The translations under genes were made by a program, and so were the position numbers. The notes under the pieces were generated by a model. It had not been told where the DNA came from, ran no database searches, and worked only from the letters and a program-made list of their open reading frames with translations. This document shows positions 52,108 through 61,776 of a stretch of DNA of 64,000 nt, one piece after another. How positions within the stretch are numbered: the first letter of the stretch is position 1; the number at the start of each line of letters is the position of its first letter. This DNA is from Halalkalibacter nanhaiisediminis (GTDB lineage: Bacteria; Bacillota; Bacilli; Bacillales; Bacillaceae_D), in the NCBI RefSeq assembly GCF_007830185.1, contig NZ_VLKZ01000003.1, forward strand, positions 186,001-250,000. Direction: 5' to 3'.

Positions 52108-52388
52108 TTATTTAAAAATTGGTGTTAGGCCTAGAACTCTATTAACATTTCCAACATGTGAGTAATACATTGGGTAATTAGCATTGAAGCCCATTGCAAC
52201 ACCTTTTAAAACGGTGTCTGCATAAACTGTGCCTCCACTATCACCAGTCCACATAAATGTACTAGCCGCCCTAAGATTAAAGAAAGTTGAACCTTCAATA
52301 TCTATACTGAAGTTTCTCGTCTGTAGTGTACCGCAAGTTGCGCCACTATAATTTCCAGATTTACAAACCGCTTCCCCGAATCTAATGT
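52108..52388 (-). pseudogene. C-terminal fragment of a chymotrypsin-like serine protease
   Basis: About 90 residues resemble the C-terminal barrel of S1-type bacterial proteases: VCKSGNYSGATCGTL and WTGDSGGTVYA with the catalytic Ser, then GVAMGFNANYP. The His/Asp half is absent, and upstream the frame runs into the terminator of the neighbouring gene. It is a truncated relic with no start signal. Confidence 0.7.
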
Positions 52389-52389
52389 T

Positions 52390-52437
52390 AAAAAAGAACC
52401 TGACCTTTATCTGAATGATAAAGTCAGGTTCTTTCAC
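52390..52437 (-). terminator. terminator of the second AlkD-family gene
   Basis: On the minus strand AAAGAACCTGAC (52423-52434) and GTCAGGTTCTTT (52393-52404) form a stem with inner pairs, followed by T residues. Confidence 0.85.
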
Positions 52438-52451
52438 ATGATCAAAAGTCA

Positions 52452-53159
52452 CTAGCAACGACTTGTTTTCTTTTTTGTACCTGGCTTTCGTCTTTGAATG
52501 ACTTTTTCGATATAGTCAGTAGCGAGGGGAACCTTACACGCTGTTTGTCCGACGTCAACGTGGACCTTTCCAACTGCTTCTGCTACACTTTTAGCCTCAT
52601 CATATAGTATGTCAACATATGAACCAACAGCAATGACAAATTGGTTCATATCGTACCGAACACGATTAGGTGAATCATGAATGTGATGACGAATATGATC
52701 AAGATAGCTACGTATTTCATTTAAATCTAATTTGTCATCTTCCGTAATCGTGACGTAATTGGCATACGTGCCCCAACCCGCTGTTGCAATCATTTCATTA
52801 TCAGATGAAATCCATTCACGTGCTAACTCAAGCGCAAAAGGACTTTCAGCTGCTACACCTGCCACCGTATATTCTGAAAGCATATACCAATAGGCATCTT
52901 CCACCCATTTTTGTAACATTTCTTTTGATAGTTTCTTTGGATCTACAGCAAGACCAGCTAAATACATTGCATCATGATTGCCTGTTTCATATAAAGCCAA
53001 AGCTAGTTCCTGATCCTTCTTCACATGTTTCACAAATTTTTTTAAATCACCAATCTTTACCCCGAAAAAAGGTTCCTTCGCACCATGTCGAATAAAGGTT
53101 TTTCGTGTTTGCTCTGATCCGAGTGATTCTAGTTCGTTCATCAATTCAGTTAAGTTCAT
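52452..53159 (-). CDS. DNA alkylation repair protein (second AlkD/HEAT-like family member)
   Basis: 235 residues from ATG 53159 behind AGGTGAGG. It has the DNA alkylation repair fold: FFGVKIGDLKKFVKHVKKDQ, LALALYETGNHDAMYLAGL, YWYMLSEYTVAGVA and AGWGTYANY. It lacks the SWWDxxD motif of the AlkD at 48004, so it belongs to another branch, perhaps structural DNA binders rather than glycosylases. A Lys-rich C terminus ends in RC. It is monocistronic. Confidence 0.82.
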   Translation of the reverse strand: MNLTELMNELESLGSEQTRKTFIRHGAKEPFFGVKIGDLKKFVKHVKKDQELALALYETGNHDAMYLAGLAVDPKKLSKEMLQKWVEDAYWYMLSEYTVAGVAAESPFALELAREWISSDNEMIATAGWGTYANYVTITEDDKLDLNEIRSYLDHIRHHIHDSPNRVRYDMNQFVIAVGSYVDILYDEAKSVAEAVGKVHVDVGQTACKVPLATDYIEKVIQRRKPGTKKKTSRC

Positions 53160-53257
53160 AACCTCACCTACTTTTTTGATATAGTATCTCATATCATTTA
53201 GCCTATTTCGAGACTTTTATCGGTAGGGAAGGAATGACAGCTTTTGATCGTTAACTA

Positions 53258-54118
53258 TTAATGAAGGTGCTTATCAACATAACGACCATAATCAGGAATG
53301 GCGATTTGATCAAAGTCATTAACGAGCTTTTCTAAATTTGATCGTAAATCCTCACCGAACATCGGTAGTCCATGACCTGTAATCGCTAAGGAAGGCTCAA
53401 GGTCTTTAAGAATGTTGACAGACTGCCATGCTGCCTCCCAATCGGTTGTAAAATATCTAGGTGGTCCACTGATCTCTTGTTCCTGTGTGAGCACTTTATA
53501 AAGCGATTCTTGCTTCACAGTTATAAAAGCATCTCCGACAATCATGGCATGATCCTCAGTGCGGATAAAAGAAATATGGCCAGGGGTATGGCCAGGCGTA
53601 TGAATCCATCTCCAGCCAGGCATGATTGGGATACGGTGATCGTTAGGGAGTGCTTTCACTCTGTCACCAAGGTTGATCGGCTCGTTTGGGAAAATAAAAG
53701 ATAATTTGGCCATTAAGCCACCTTCAACACTTGTATCTGGTTCAGGATAGCTTTTTTGACCTGTGAGGTAGGGTAATTCTAATTGATGGGCGTAAACAGG
53801 GACATCCCATTTTTCTGCTAATTCAATCACTGCTCCGACATGATCAAAATGTCCATGTGTAAGAACAATTCCTTTAGGAGGATGGACAGCACCGAAATAT
53901 TTGGTTAAACCATCAAGTATATGATCAGCTGATTTTGGCATTCCTGCATCAACTAATACCCATTCGTTTTCGACTGAGGGATTACCTACTACGCAAACAT
54001 TGACAACTTGAATAGGTAAACAGAAAAGGTCTTGTGCAACCATTTGACCTACACCATCCGTCAACGTTGTCATTGGTATATATCGATACTCTTTGCTATA
54101 TTCCATTTCTTGTTCCAT
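53258..54118 (-). CDS. metallo-beta-lactamase-fold hydrolase
   Basis: 286 residues from ATG 54118 with TTGGAGGA upstream. Metal-binding motifs: LTHGHFDHVG, HTPGHTPGHISF, VGDAF and ITGHGLPM. It is of the glyoxalase II-like/MBL-fold group. The natural substrate is unknown. It is divergent from the Ohr gene with a strong dyad between them. Confidence 0.88.
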   Translation of the reverse strand: MEQEMEYSKEYRYIPMTTLTDGVGQMVAQDLFCLPIQVVNVCVVGNPSVENEWVLVDAGMPKSADHILDGLTKYFGAVHPPKGIVLTHGHFDHVGAVIELAEKWDVPVYAHQLELPYLTGQKSYPEPDTSVEGGLMAKLSFIFPNEPINLGDRVKALPNDHRIPIMPGWRWIHTPGHTPGHISFIRTEDHAMIVGDAFITVKQESLYKVLTQEQEISGPPRYFTTDWEAAWQSVNILKDLEPSLAITGHGLPMFGEDLRSNLEKLVNDFDQIAIPDYGRYVDKHLH

Positions 54119-54196
54119 GATAAAATCCTCCAATCTATTTAACACATTCAAATTCATCTTAGTGTGTAACCAATTAACAGATATATGTACGGTCCG

Positions 54197-54222
54197 TTAA
54201 TGAAAAAGCGATTTTTCATTAA
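54197..54222. repeat. perfect 11-bp dyad between divergent MBL and ohr genes
   Basis: TTAATGAAAAA (54197-54207) and TTTTTCATTAA (54212-54222) are separated by GCGA. The site is midway between the two starts and could be a shared operator or a hairpin. Confidence 0.5.
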
Positions 54223-54332
54223 TGTTTTCCAGTTTTTAACTAGATATGATAAAAAGAGGTTTAAAAATCAGTGGAAAAGTGAATAGTCTTAGAGTAAATC
54301 TAATCTCGAAAATAAAAAGGAGTGTTCTGAAT

Positions 54333-54755
54333 ATGGCAGACGTTAAATTTACCGCACAAGCAAAAGCAGTAGGTGGAAGAAATGGTCATGTGACATCTGA
54401 TAACGGGGTACTAGATCATAAGCTCGTAATGCCAACAGGGAAAGAGTCTTCCACAGAAGGAACGAACCCAGAGCAACTCTTTGCAGCAGGCTATGCAGCT
54501 TGCTTTGACGGAGCATTAAACTTAGTCGCATCAAAGGAAAAGAAGGATATTGATTCAGAAATCAATGCCGAAGTAAGCTTGATGACGGACCCAGAGGATA
54601 ATGGTTATAAAATTGGCGTAGTTCTTAACATTTCTGTAAAGGGCGTTTCTCAAGCTGAAGCCGAAGAACTTGTTCAAAAAGCGCATCAAGTATGTCCATA
54701 TTCAAAAGCAACTCGTGGCAATATTGATGTTGATTTGAATGTAAAAGCACAATAA
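54333..54755 (+). CDS. ohr: organic hydroperoxide resistance protein (Ohr/OsmC)
   Basis: 140 residues from ATG 54333 (AAAAAGGAG upstream), the usual Ohr length. The redox cysteines are Cys57 (AACFDGAL) and Cys121 (QVCPYSKATRGN), with FAAGYAACF and NPEQLF typical of Ohr. It reduces organic peroxides using lipoyl thiols. OhrR is not adjacent and I see no clear OhrR box. Confidence 0.93.
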   Translation: MADVKFTAQAKAVGGRNGHVTSDNGVLDHKLVMPTGKESSTEGTNPEQLFAAGYAACFDGALNLVASKEKKDIDSEINAEVSLMTDPEDNGYKIGVVLNISVKGVSQAEAEELVQKAHQVCPYSKATRGNIDVDLNVKAQ

Positions 54756-54795
54756 AATACGAAATAGATGATTAGCGCAAACTAAACTAAACATA

Positions 54796-54840
54796 TGAAA
54801 AAAGCATCAAAGCGAGTTTATCTGCTTTGATGCTTTTTTG
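54796..54840. terminator. bidirectional terminator after ohr
   Basis: AAAAAAGCATCAAAGC and GCTTTGATGCTTTTTT pair perfectly around a ten-base loop. Confidence 0.9.
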
Positions 54841-54846
54841 GTGTCA

Positions 54847-55653
54847 TTAGCTCACTTTTTCAGGTATATGAGCCAAGGCGCGTTTTAACCATTCACTTGT
54901 AGATGCAAATAGCTCTTGCTCCCAATGCGTGGCTGAAAATGTATGATCTGCTCCGTTCACATAGGCGACATCCACTAGCTGGTCTTTGTAGGATGCAGTA
55001 ATGGCATTCTTATAGGTAGCAGCATTTTCTTTTGGAACGGCCTCATCTTTTTCTGCATGGATGATCAAGGCTGTACCAGAATAAGATGAAATTGCTTCAA
55101 GAGGTTGATGAGCTTTTAAATCAGTGAAAAATGTATGGCTAAGCAAGAAACCCTTATGATCATATACACCTTCTTGTTTAGCCGTTTCAACAGCTTTAGC
55201 TCCTGTTATGGCTGAAATTTCTTGGTACGGTCTAGCAACGGGAGACCAAAGCACGATATGTTTAATCTGCTTTTCAAGACTTGATGTAAGTGCTGTGACA
55301 GCACCGCCAAGGCTATGTCCGATAAGGATGATTTGCTCAGGATCGACCTCGTCCAATTGTGATACATATTCGATGGCAGCTTGGAGCTCTTTGATTTGTT
55401 CAGTTAATGTGACGTCTTGATAGTCTCCATCACTTTCACCGCAACCTTTAAAATCAAAGCGAAAACTAACGTAATTTAGTTTTGTAAAATAATTCGCTGC
55501 TTTGACAAACAAACGATGATCACCGACTTTACTGCCAACAAAGCCATGAACAAAAATGATTGCAGGATGCTTTTGATCATGATTTTCAGGGTAATGCACG
55601 ACACCAGATAAACGATTTGAGTAAAAACGAACGGCACTAGGAGTTGTATTCAT
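54847..55653 (-). CDS. alpha/beta hydrolase
   Basis: 268 residues with the alpha/beta hydrolase fold: oxyanion-hole FVHGFVGSKVGDH, nucleophile GHSLGGA, acid in HAEKDEAVP and His in NGADHTF. It resembles cinnamoyl-ester/feruloyl-type or peptidase-like esterases. The substrate is not evident. The start has GGAGATAAG upstream. Confidence 0.88.
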   Translation of the reverse strand: MNTTPSAVRFYSNRLSGVVHYPENHDQKHPAIIFVHGFVGSKVGDHRLFVKAANYFTKLNYVSFRFDFKGCGESDGDYQDVTLTEQIKELQAAIEYVSQLDEVDPEQIILIGHSLGGAVTALTSSLEKQIKHIVLWSPVARPYQEISAITGAKAVETAKQEGVYDHKGFLLSHTFFTDLKAHQPLEAISSYSGTALIIHAEKDEAVPKENAATYKNAITASYKDQLVDVAYVNGADHTFSATHWEQELFASTSEWLKRALAHIPEKVS

Positions 55654-55770
55654 TTTCTTATCTCCTCACGAAATTTTATTGTTATATAAGAGTATAAAGG
55701 ATCGATGAACAGAAAACAATCATAAATTTGAGTAAACAGGTAGGAATTATAAGATTTTTTTCTGCGCAGC

Positions 55771-55822
55771 AAAAAAGTGATTCATTGATCTGATGTAGGG
55801 CAGATCTTTTGAATCACTTTCT
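55771..55822. terminator. hairpin in the gap before the biotin operon
   Basis: AAAGTGATTC and GAATCACTTT enclose an inner GATCTG/CAGATC stem. No gene is seen on either side in 55654-56080, so its role is unclear. Confidence 0.5.
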
Positions 55823-56080
55823 TGCACGTTCATCTGAAAAGGATCTTGTACCTGTGTATTGAATAATTGTAAAACCATTGAAAGACTAGAAAGAAAACGA
55901 TGCCAATCAAATGCATGTTACGTCTGCTAGGTTCAACATAAAAAGATAACTCAATGCAACTACTCATAATAGAAGAACGCTTAAAAGAAATAGTGTATAA
56001 GAAATGGATTGTTCAAACTCAAGTCCAAGAGAGCCTAAAATGAAAAGAGTTACAGTGGTGCTTGTTTTTTTGATAAATTA

Positions 56081-56155
56081 TTGTTAACCATATTGACAAT
56101 TATAGTTAACGATTTTACTATTAAATTGTTAACTGATATTCATTTTATAGTTTAC
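56081..56155 (+). promoter_or_regulatory. biotin operon promoter with two BirA boxes
   Basis: TTGTTAAC (56081) with GTTAAC (56105) and TTGTTAAC (56126) with GTTTAC (56150) are two BirA-type operators with the same 24-base half-site spacing. A promoter TTGACA (56093-56098) 17 bp from TACTAT (56116-56121) lies across the first. Biotin-charged BirA should repress the operon. Confidence 0.85.
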
Positions 56156-56173
56156 ATTAAAGAGGTGAACTTA

Positions 56174-56659
56174 ATGTTGAACGTTCATGAGATGACGAAG
56201 ATTTCGTTGTTAGCTAGTTTAATTGCGGTAACTGGCATGATTAAAATACCTTCATTCATTCCAGGTGCTGAGTTTCAACTTTCTGCGCCAATAGCCATTG
56301 CGATCGTGGCTGTATTTGGATTTTGGCGCTACATACTAGCAGGAATGATTTCAAGTTCGATTTTATTTTTCATGGGATTACATACGATTTTAAATGTTGA
56401 AATATCAATGATTTACAGAATTGTTGCGGGTGGGTTTGTTGCATTATTTGGACCATCTGCACCTGTGTTGATTGCAGCAGGACCGCTTGGTACAATGGCT
56501 GCTCGTTACGGCTTGGCGACAACTCTTCAAGTCGAGGTGTGGCCCCTTCTTCTTGCGGCACTACCTGGCATGATTTTTACGATGATTGCGGTTATTCCGT
56601 TAACGAAGATGCTTAAGCAAGTTTCGAGGTTGGAGGGTAGACACTATGCACGAGGATAA
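56174..56659 (+). CDS. membrane protein of the biotin operon, ECF S-component-like
   Basis: 161 residues from ATG 56174 behind AGAGGTGA, with five or six hydrophobic segments: LLASLIAVTGMIKIPSF and GAEFQLSAPIAIAIVAVFG. It has the size and look of an S component of an ECF vitamin transporter but is not a standard BioY by my reading. As first gene of a BirA-controlled operon followed by bioW, it could import biotin or, perhaps, pimelate for BioW. It overlaps bioW by 14 bp. Confidence 0.7.
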   Translation: MLNVHEMTKISLLASLIAVTGMIKIPSFIPGAEFQLSAPIAIAIVAVFGFWRYILAGMISSSILFFMGLHTILNVEISMIYRIVAGGFVALFGPSAPVLIAAGPLGTMAARYGLATTLQVEVWPLLLAALPGMIFTMIAVIPLTKMLKQVSRLEGRHYARG

Positions 56660-57431
56660 GATTTTCAGCGTGAGAATGCGTGCAGCCAAAAACGGGGCAC
56701 ATGAACAAGGGGGAAAACATATTTCAGGTGGAGAAATGCTCTCTACCTATCAAGATATGAAACATGCTGTTCATACGTTGTTAGAAAAAGCGCTTAATCA
56801 TTCCAAAGGCAATCCAGACTTCATGCAAATTCAGTTCGAAGCAATCAACGAACCGATCCAACAAATAGAGCCGCTGTTTGTGCAAACAAATGAAGTCGGA
56901 AGCGTTGAAAGGGGGCAAATCGTTGCTAAGGGCTTATTAGAGCAAGCTGGTGTTCCAAGGTCAGAGATTGAAAAAGCATATGCTCAAATTCCTGAATATT
57001 CGGGTAATAGAGGAGCGATTTTCTTTGATATTAGTACAGGAGAACGGATCGATAATAGAGGAGCGAAGGGTGTACGTGTTTCGAGAATGGATTGGAAACA
57101 TGCTAACTTCGAGGCATGGGCCAACAGCCAACAAATGAGCGCGAATCTTCGTGTAAAAGAGGCACTCGTTCTTGCAACGAAGGTGAGTCAACACCCTGCA
57201 ACCGTTGCTGAATTATGTTGGTCAGATGACCCTGATTATATAACTGGCTATGTCGCAAGTAAGGAGCTTGGCTATCAACGGATTACAAAGTTAAAAGAAT
57301 ATGGCGATGAGAATGGCTGTCGGATTTTTTTTGTTGACGGCTTAACCGATGTATCTTCATATATTTACTATCTAGAAAAACAACCAATTTTTGTTCACTG
57401 GAGGGAAACGGATGACAAACGAATTAATTGA
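56646..57431 (+). CDS. bioW: pimeloyl-CoA synthetase (6-carboxyhexanoate-CoA ligase)
   Basis: 261 residues, BioW length: [21 protein letters not shown] at the N terminus, [15 protein letters not shown], and [13 protein letters not shown]. It activates pimelate with ATP and CoA to start biotin synthesis. It overlaps both the upstream membrane-protein gene and the downstream bioA. Confidence 0.93.
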   Translation: MHEDKIFSVRMRAAKNGAHEQGGKHISGGEMLSTYQDMKHAVHTLLEKALNHSKGNPDFMQIQFEAINEPIQQIEPLFVQTNEVGSVERGQIVAKGLLEQAGVPRSEIEKAYAQIPEYSGNRGAIFFDISTGERIDNRGAKGVRVSRMDWKHANFEAWANSQQMSANLRVKEALVLATKVSQHPATVAELCWSDDPDYITGYVASKELGYQRITKLKEYGDENGCRIFFVDGLTDVSSYIYYLEKQPIFVHWRETDDKRIN

Positions 57432-58770
57432 AAAAAGCAAAAAGCATCTATGGCTACCGTTTACGCAAATGAAGGACTATGATGAAAATCCTTTAATCAT
57501 TGAAAGTGGCGAAGGGATTAAAGTGAAGGATATTCACGGCAAAGAATATTACGATGGCTTTTCTTCTGTATGGTTAAATGTTCATGGTCATCGCAAAAAG
57601 GAATTAGATGAAGCGATTAAAAAGCAGCTTGATAAAATTGCTCACTCAACTCTGCTTGGCATGACGAATGTTCCAGCGACAGAGCTTGCAGAGAAACTTG
57701 TTGAAATAAGTCCTGAGAAGCTAACGAGAGTGTTTTATTCGGATAGCGGAGCAGAGGCGATGGAGATAGCCTTAAAAATGGCGTTTCAATATTGGAAGAA
57801 TATCGGCAAACCAGAGAAACAAAAGTTTATTTCGATGAAAAATGGCTACCACGGAGACACGATTGGTGCTGTTAGTGTTGGCTCAATTGATCTTTTTCAT
57901 CACGTATACGGGGCATTGATGTTTGATAGCTTTAAGGCGCCGATTCCTTATGTTTATCGCTCTGAAAGTGAAGACCCAGCAAAGTGCCGCGACGAATGTT
58001 TACATATTCTTGAACAACTTTTAATGGAAAACCATCATGAAATGGCTGCCCTATCGATTGAGTCCATGGTTCAAGGAGCGGCAGGAATGATTGTGATGCC
58101 AGAAGGATTCCTATCAGGCGTGAGAGAGCTTTGTACAAAGTACGATGTCTTAATGATAGTTGATGAAGTCGCAACTGGTTTTGGCCGTACGGGAAAAATG
58201 TTTGCCTGTGAGTATGAGAATGTACAACCAGATTTAATGGCTGCAGGTAAGGGAATTACAGGAGGTTATTTACCAATTGCTGTGACGTTTACGACAGAGG
58301 AGATATACGAGGCGTTTTATGATGACTATCAAACGTTGAAAACATTTTTCCATGGGCATTCCTATACTGGAAATCAACTTGGCTGTGCAGTGGCGATTGA
58401 AAACTTGCGTCTATTTGAAGCAGAAAACATCGTCAAGGAAGTCGGCAAAAAAGCCAAAGAGCTACAATCATTGCTTGCTGAATTCAAACAGCTTCCACAT
58501 GTAGGTGATATTCGTCAGCTTGGGTTTATGTGTGGGATTGAGCTTGTTCAGTCTAAGGAAACGAAAGAACCATTCCCATCAGAAAAAAGGGTAGGCTATC
58601 ATGTTGCATTAAAAATGAGAGAACTAGGAATGCTGACAAGACCAATGGGGGATGTCATCGTCTTTATGCCGCCACTCGTCAGTTCAAATGAAGAACTGAA
58701 AGAAATGGTTGCGATGATGAAAGAGGCGATTGAGATCATCACAAGCGAGGTGGCAACAGCACTTGTTTGA
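57412..58770 (+). CDS. bioA: 7,8-diaminopelargonate aminotransferase
   Basis: 452 residues from ATG 57412 with GGAGGGA upstream. It is a class III aminotransferase: [12 protein letters not shown] at the start, [30 protein letters not shown] and [12 protein letters not shown] with the PLP lysine. It converts KAPA to DAPA; whether the donor is SAM or, as in B. subtilis BioK, lysine is not clear. Its 3' end overlaps the bioF start. Confidence 0.92.
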   Translation: MTNELIEKSKKHLWLPFTQMKDYDENPLIIESGEGIKVKDIHGKEYYDGFSSVWLNVHGHRKKELDEAIKKQLDKIAHSTLLGMTNVPATELAEKLVEISPEKLTRVFYSDSGAEAMEIALKMAFQYWKNIGKPEKQKFISMKNGYHGDTIGAVSVGSIDLFHHVYGALMFDSFKAPIPYVYRSESEDPAKCRDECLHILEQLLMENHHEMAALSIESMVQGAAGMIVMPEGFLSGVRELCTKYDVLMIVDEVATGFGRTGKMFACEYENVQPDLMAAGKGITGGYLPIAVTFTTEEIYEAFYDDYQTLKTFFHGHSYTGNQLGCAVAIENLRLFEAENIVKEVGKKAKELQSLLAEFKQLPHVGDIRQLGFMCGIELVQSKETKEPFPSEKRVGYHVALKMRELGMLTRPMGDVIVFMPPLVSSNEELKEMVAMMKEAIEIITSEVATALV

Positions 58771-59938
58771 ACTAGATGAATGGTTAAATCAACGGTTAAT
58801 CCATCAGAAAGATCTAGGATTACATAGGTCTTTAAGAACGATGAACTCAGCATCTGGGCCATTAATGCAAGTTAATGGTGAACAAAAGTTGGTTTTCTCT
58901 TCGAATAATTATTTAGGTCTTGCTAATGATCAAAGGTTAATTGCTGCTGCCGAGTCTACTTTAAAAGAATTTGGCGTTGGTAGTAGTGGGTCGAGGCTGA
59001 CCACTGGGAATACGACATGGCATGAGAGATTAGAAGATCGCATTGCTCGTTTTAAGCAAACAGAAGCGGCTCTGCTTTTCTCGAGTGGCTATCTAGCCAA
59101 TGTAGGCGTGCTGTCATCCTTACCTGAAAAAGATGACGTTATCCTAAGTGATCAACTGAATCATGCGAGCATTATTGATGGTTGTCGCCTGTCAAAAGCA
59201 AAGACGATGATTTATCGGCATGTTGATATGGAAGACCTTGAAACAACATTACAAGAAACGCAAACGTTTCAGCGACGTTTTATCGTCACAGATGGTGTCT
59301 TTAGCATGGATGGCAATATTGCACCATTAAACGAAATAATGGAGCTTGCTAGACATTATGATGCTTTTGTCATTGTCGATGATGCCCATGCGACAGGGGT
59401 GCTCGGTGAATACGGGCGAGGTACGAGTGAATATTTTGGAGTTCAGCCTGATGTGGTGATTGGGACATTAAGCAAAGCTGTTGGAACTGAAGGGGGCTTT
59501 GTTGCAGGTTCGAAGGTATTAATCGATTTTCTTTTAAACTTTGCAAGATCCTTTATCTTTCAAACAGCGATCCCACCTTCTATTTGTGCTGCTTCGTGCG
59601 CCGCTTTGGACATTATTGAAGAAAATAATAGAGCGCGTCAATCATTGCTAGCAAACGTGGAGCGCATCAAATCGAGTTTAGATGATATGGGTTACATCAT
59701 AAAAGGTGATCAAACACCGATTATTCCAGTGATCATTGGTGATGCCAATGTCTCGATGGAATTTGCCAAACGTCTCCAGGACAAAGGAATCTATGCGCCA
59801 GCAATTCGTCCACCAACAGTACCAACTGGAGAAAGCCGGATTCGATTGACTGTGACATCGGACCATACAGCACAGAATGTTGATTATTTACTAGCAACGT
59901 TTCGATCTATTGGAAAAGAATTGAGGGTGATTGAATGA
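58763..59938 (+). CDS. bioF: 8-amino-7-oxononanoate synthase
   Basis: 391 residues from TTG 58763, which has AGGTGG nine bases upstream and overlaps the bioA stop by eight bases; a longer reading from 58730 lacks an RBS. Motifs: [33 protein letters not shown] and [13 protein letters not shown] with the PLP lysine. It condenses pimeloyl-CoA with alanine to KAPA. Confidence 0.93.
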   Translation: MFELDEWLNQRLIHQKDLGLHRSLRTMNSASGPLMQVNGEQKLVFSSNNYLGLANDQRLIAAAESTLKEFGVGSSGSRLTTGNTTWHERLEDRIARFKQTEAALLFSSGYLANVGVLSSLPEKDDVILSDQLNHASIIDGCRLSKAKTMIYRHVDMEDLETTLQETQTFQRRFIVTDGVFSMDGNIAPLNEIMELARHYDAFVIVDDAHATGVLGEYGRGTSEYFGVQPDVVIGTLSKAVGTEGGFVAGSKVLIDFLLNFARSFIFQTAIPPSICAASCAALDIIEENNRARQSLLANVERIKSSLDDMGYIIKGDQTPIIPVIIGDANVSMEFAKRLQDKGIYAPAIRPPTVPTGESRIRLTVTSDHTAQNVDYLLATFRSIGKELRVIE

Positions 59939-60630
59939 ATGGTGTGTTTGTCACTGGAACAGATACTGGAGTAGGAAAAACGATTATTTCTAGTGGGATG
60001 GCAGCTGTGTTAAAAGAAAAAGGAATTGATGTTGGGGTGTTTAAGCCGATGTTAAGCGGGATGGCACGTGAAGACCCTGAAAGCGACACGTCATTATTAA
60101 AGCAATTGTCTAAGACACCTTTAAGTCATGAAGAGATAACACCATTTCAGTTTGCCGAACCTCTTGCCCCGTATGTTGCTGGTTTGCAAGAAGGGAGAAA
60201 TGTGCAACTGGCAGATGTATTACGCCATTGGAATATCATTCGCGAGAAGCATGACTTTTTTATCGTGGAAGGTGCAGGAGGAGTTTCGGTTCCTCTCGGG
60301 CCTGATTTTCTTGTGAGTCATTTAATATCAGCACTCGAGCTTCCACTTGTTATTGTCGCTAGACCGAATTTAGGAACGATTAATCATACATTTTTAACCG
60401 TTCAATATGCCAAACAAATGGGTCTAGAAGTAGCTGGAATTGTCATTAATGGCATGGGTGATTCACCAGATCTTGCCGAAAAAACGAATCCAAGCATGAT
60501 TGAAGAAATGTGTCAGGTGCCTATATTAGGGATCACGCCAACGCTAGAAGAATTAACACCTGAAAACATCAAACAAATGGTTAAAGAACACGTAAAGATG
60601 AATGCTTTTACTACTAAATTGGGGGTATGA
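59935..60630 (+). CDS. bioD: dethiobiotin synthetase
   Basis: 231 residues. P-loop GTDTGVGKT at residues 8-16, VFKPMLSG with the substrate-binding Lys, and EGAGGVSVPL. It closes the ureido ring of DAPA with CO2 and ATP. The start overlaps bioF by four bases (ATGA). A stretch before the end (PTLEELTPENIKQMV) fits BioD. Confidence 0.93.
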   Translation: MNGVFVTGTDTGVGKTIISSGMAAVLKEKGIDVGVFKPMLSGMAREDPESDTSLLKQLSKTPLSHEEITPFQFAEPLAPYVAGLQEGRNVQLADVLRHWNIIREKHDFFIVEGAGGVSVPLGPDFLVSHLISALELPLVIVARPNLGTINHTFLTVQYAKQMGLEVAGIVINGMGDSPDLAEKTNPSMIEEMCQVPILGITPTLEELTPENIKQMVKEHVKMNAFTTKLGV

Positions 60631-60632
60631 AC

Positions 60633-61640
60633 ATGAATCAATGGATGGAACTTGCAGATCAAGTATTAGACGGGAAAGAGCTTACGAACGAAGAGGCATT
60701 ATCCATTTTAGATTGCCCAGATGATGATGTTCTTTTATTAATGCACGCCGCTTTTCAAATAAGAAAGCGCTATTATGGTAAGAAAGTAAAATTAAACATG
60801 ATCATGAATGCCAAATCAGGTCTTTGTCCTGAAAACTGTGGTTACTGTTCACAATCTTCTATTTCAAACGCAGAAATCGACTCATATCGAATGGTGAATA
60901 AGGACTCATTGCTTGAAGGAGCAAGACGTGCAGCTGAATTAAATGTAGGAACGTATTGTATTGTTGCAAGTGGTCGTGGTCCTTCCAATAAAGAGGTGGA
61001 TCAAGTCGTTGATGCAGTTAAAGAAATCAAAGATACGTATGGATTAAAAATCTGTGCCTGTCTTGGGATTTTAAAGCCTGAGCAAGCCGTTCGTTTAAAA
61101 GAAGCTGGGGTCGATCGTTACAACCATAATTTAAATACTTCTGCGCGCAACCATGATAACATCACAACATCACATACGTATGATGACCGTGTTAATACAG
61201 TTGAAGTCGCAAAGGAATCTGGTCTTTCACCGTGCTCAGGAGTTATTGTTGGAATGAAGGAAACAAGACAGGATGTTGTTGATATCGCAAACAGCTTAAA
61301 AGCACTTGATGCTGATTCGATTCCAGTTAACTTTTTACATGCGATTAAGGGGACGCCACTAGAAGGGGTAGATGAGCTTAATCCGCTTTATTGCTTAAAA
61401 GTATTAGCCTTATTCCGTTTCATCAACCCAACAAAGGAAATTCGTATTTCAGGTGGTCGTGAAGTAAATCTTGGTTCCCTCCAGCCACTAGGGCTTTATG
61501 CGGCAAATTCAATTTTCGTTGGTGACTACTTAACGACAATTGGTCAAGAAGAAACAGAAGATCACAAAATGCTAGTCGATCTTGGCTTTGAGGTTGAGAG
61601 TGTAGAAGAAATGAAAGAACAGCTTGCGTTAAATAAATAG
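60633..61640 (+). CDS. bioB: biotin synthase
   Basis: 335 residues from ATG 60633, seven bases after GGGGGT; ATG 60627 is too close to it. The radical-SAM motif is Cys65, Cys69, Cys72 (CPENCGYCSQ), followed by the second-cluster region TYCIVASGRGPSN and RYNHNLNTSARN. It inserts sulfur into dethiobiotin. It is the last gene of bioW-A-F-D-B; there is no bioI. Confidence 0.95.
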   Translation: MNQWMELADQVLDGKELTNEEALSILDCPDDDVLLLMHAAFQIRKRYYGKKVKLNMIMNAKSGLCPENCGYCSQSSISNAEIDSYRMVNKDSLLEGARRAAELNVGTYCIVASGRGPSNKEVDQVVDAVKEIKDTYGLKICACLGILKPEQAVRLKEAGVDRYNHNLNTSARNHDNITTSHTYDDRVNTVEVAKESGLSPCSGVIVGMKETRQDVVDIANSLKALDADSIPVNFLHAIKGTPLEGVDELNPLYCLKVLALFRFINPTKEIRISGGREVNLGSLQPLGLYAANSIFVGDYLTTIGQEETEDHKMLVDLGFEVESVEEMKEQLALNK

Positions 61641-61649
61641 TCATTGTAG

Positions 61650-61692
61650 CCTTATTGAGCGTTTCTATATTCATAGAAGCGCTTATTTTTTA
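61650..61692 (+). terminator. terminator of the biotin operon
   Basis: GAGCGTTTCTAT pairs with ATAGAAGCGCTT and is followed by ATTTTTTAATTT. Confidence 0.85.
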
Positions 61693-61776
61693 ATTTATTA
61701 TCTGAATCATCACATTTATCGTCCACCTTAAAAAAGTCCAATTCGCAGTGTAAGCACGAATTGGACTTGAAAAAAA

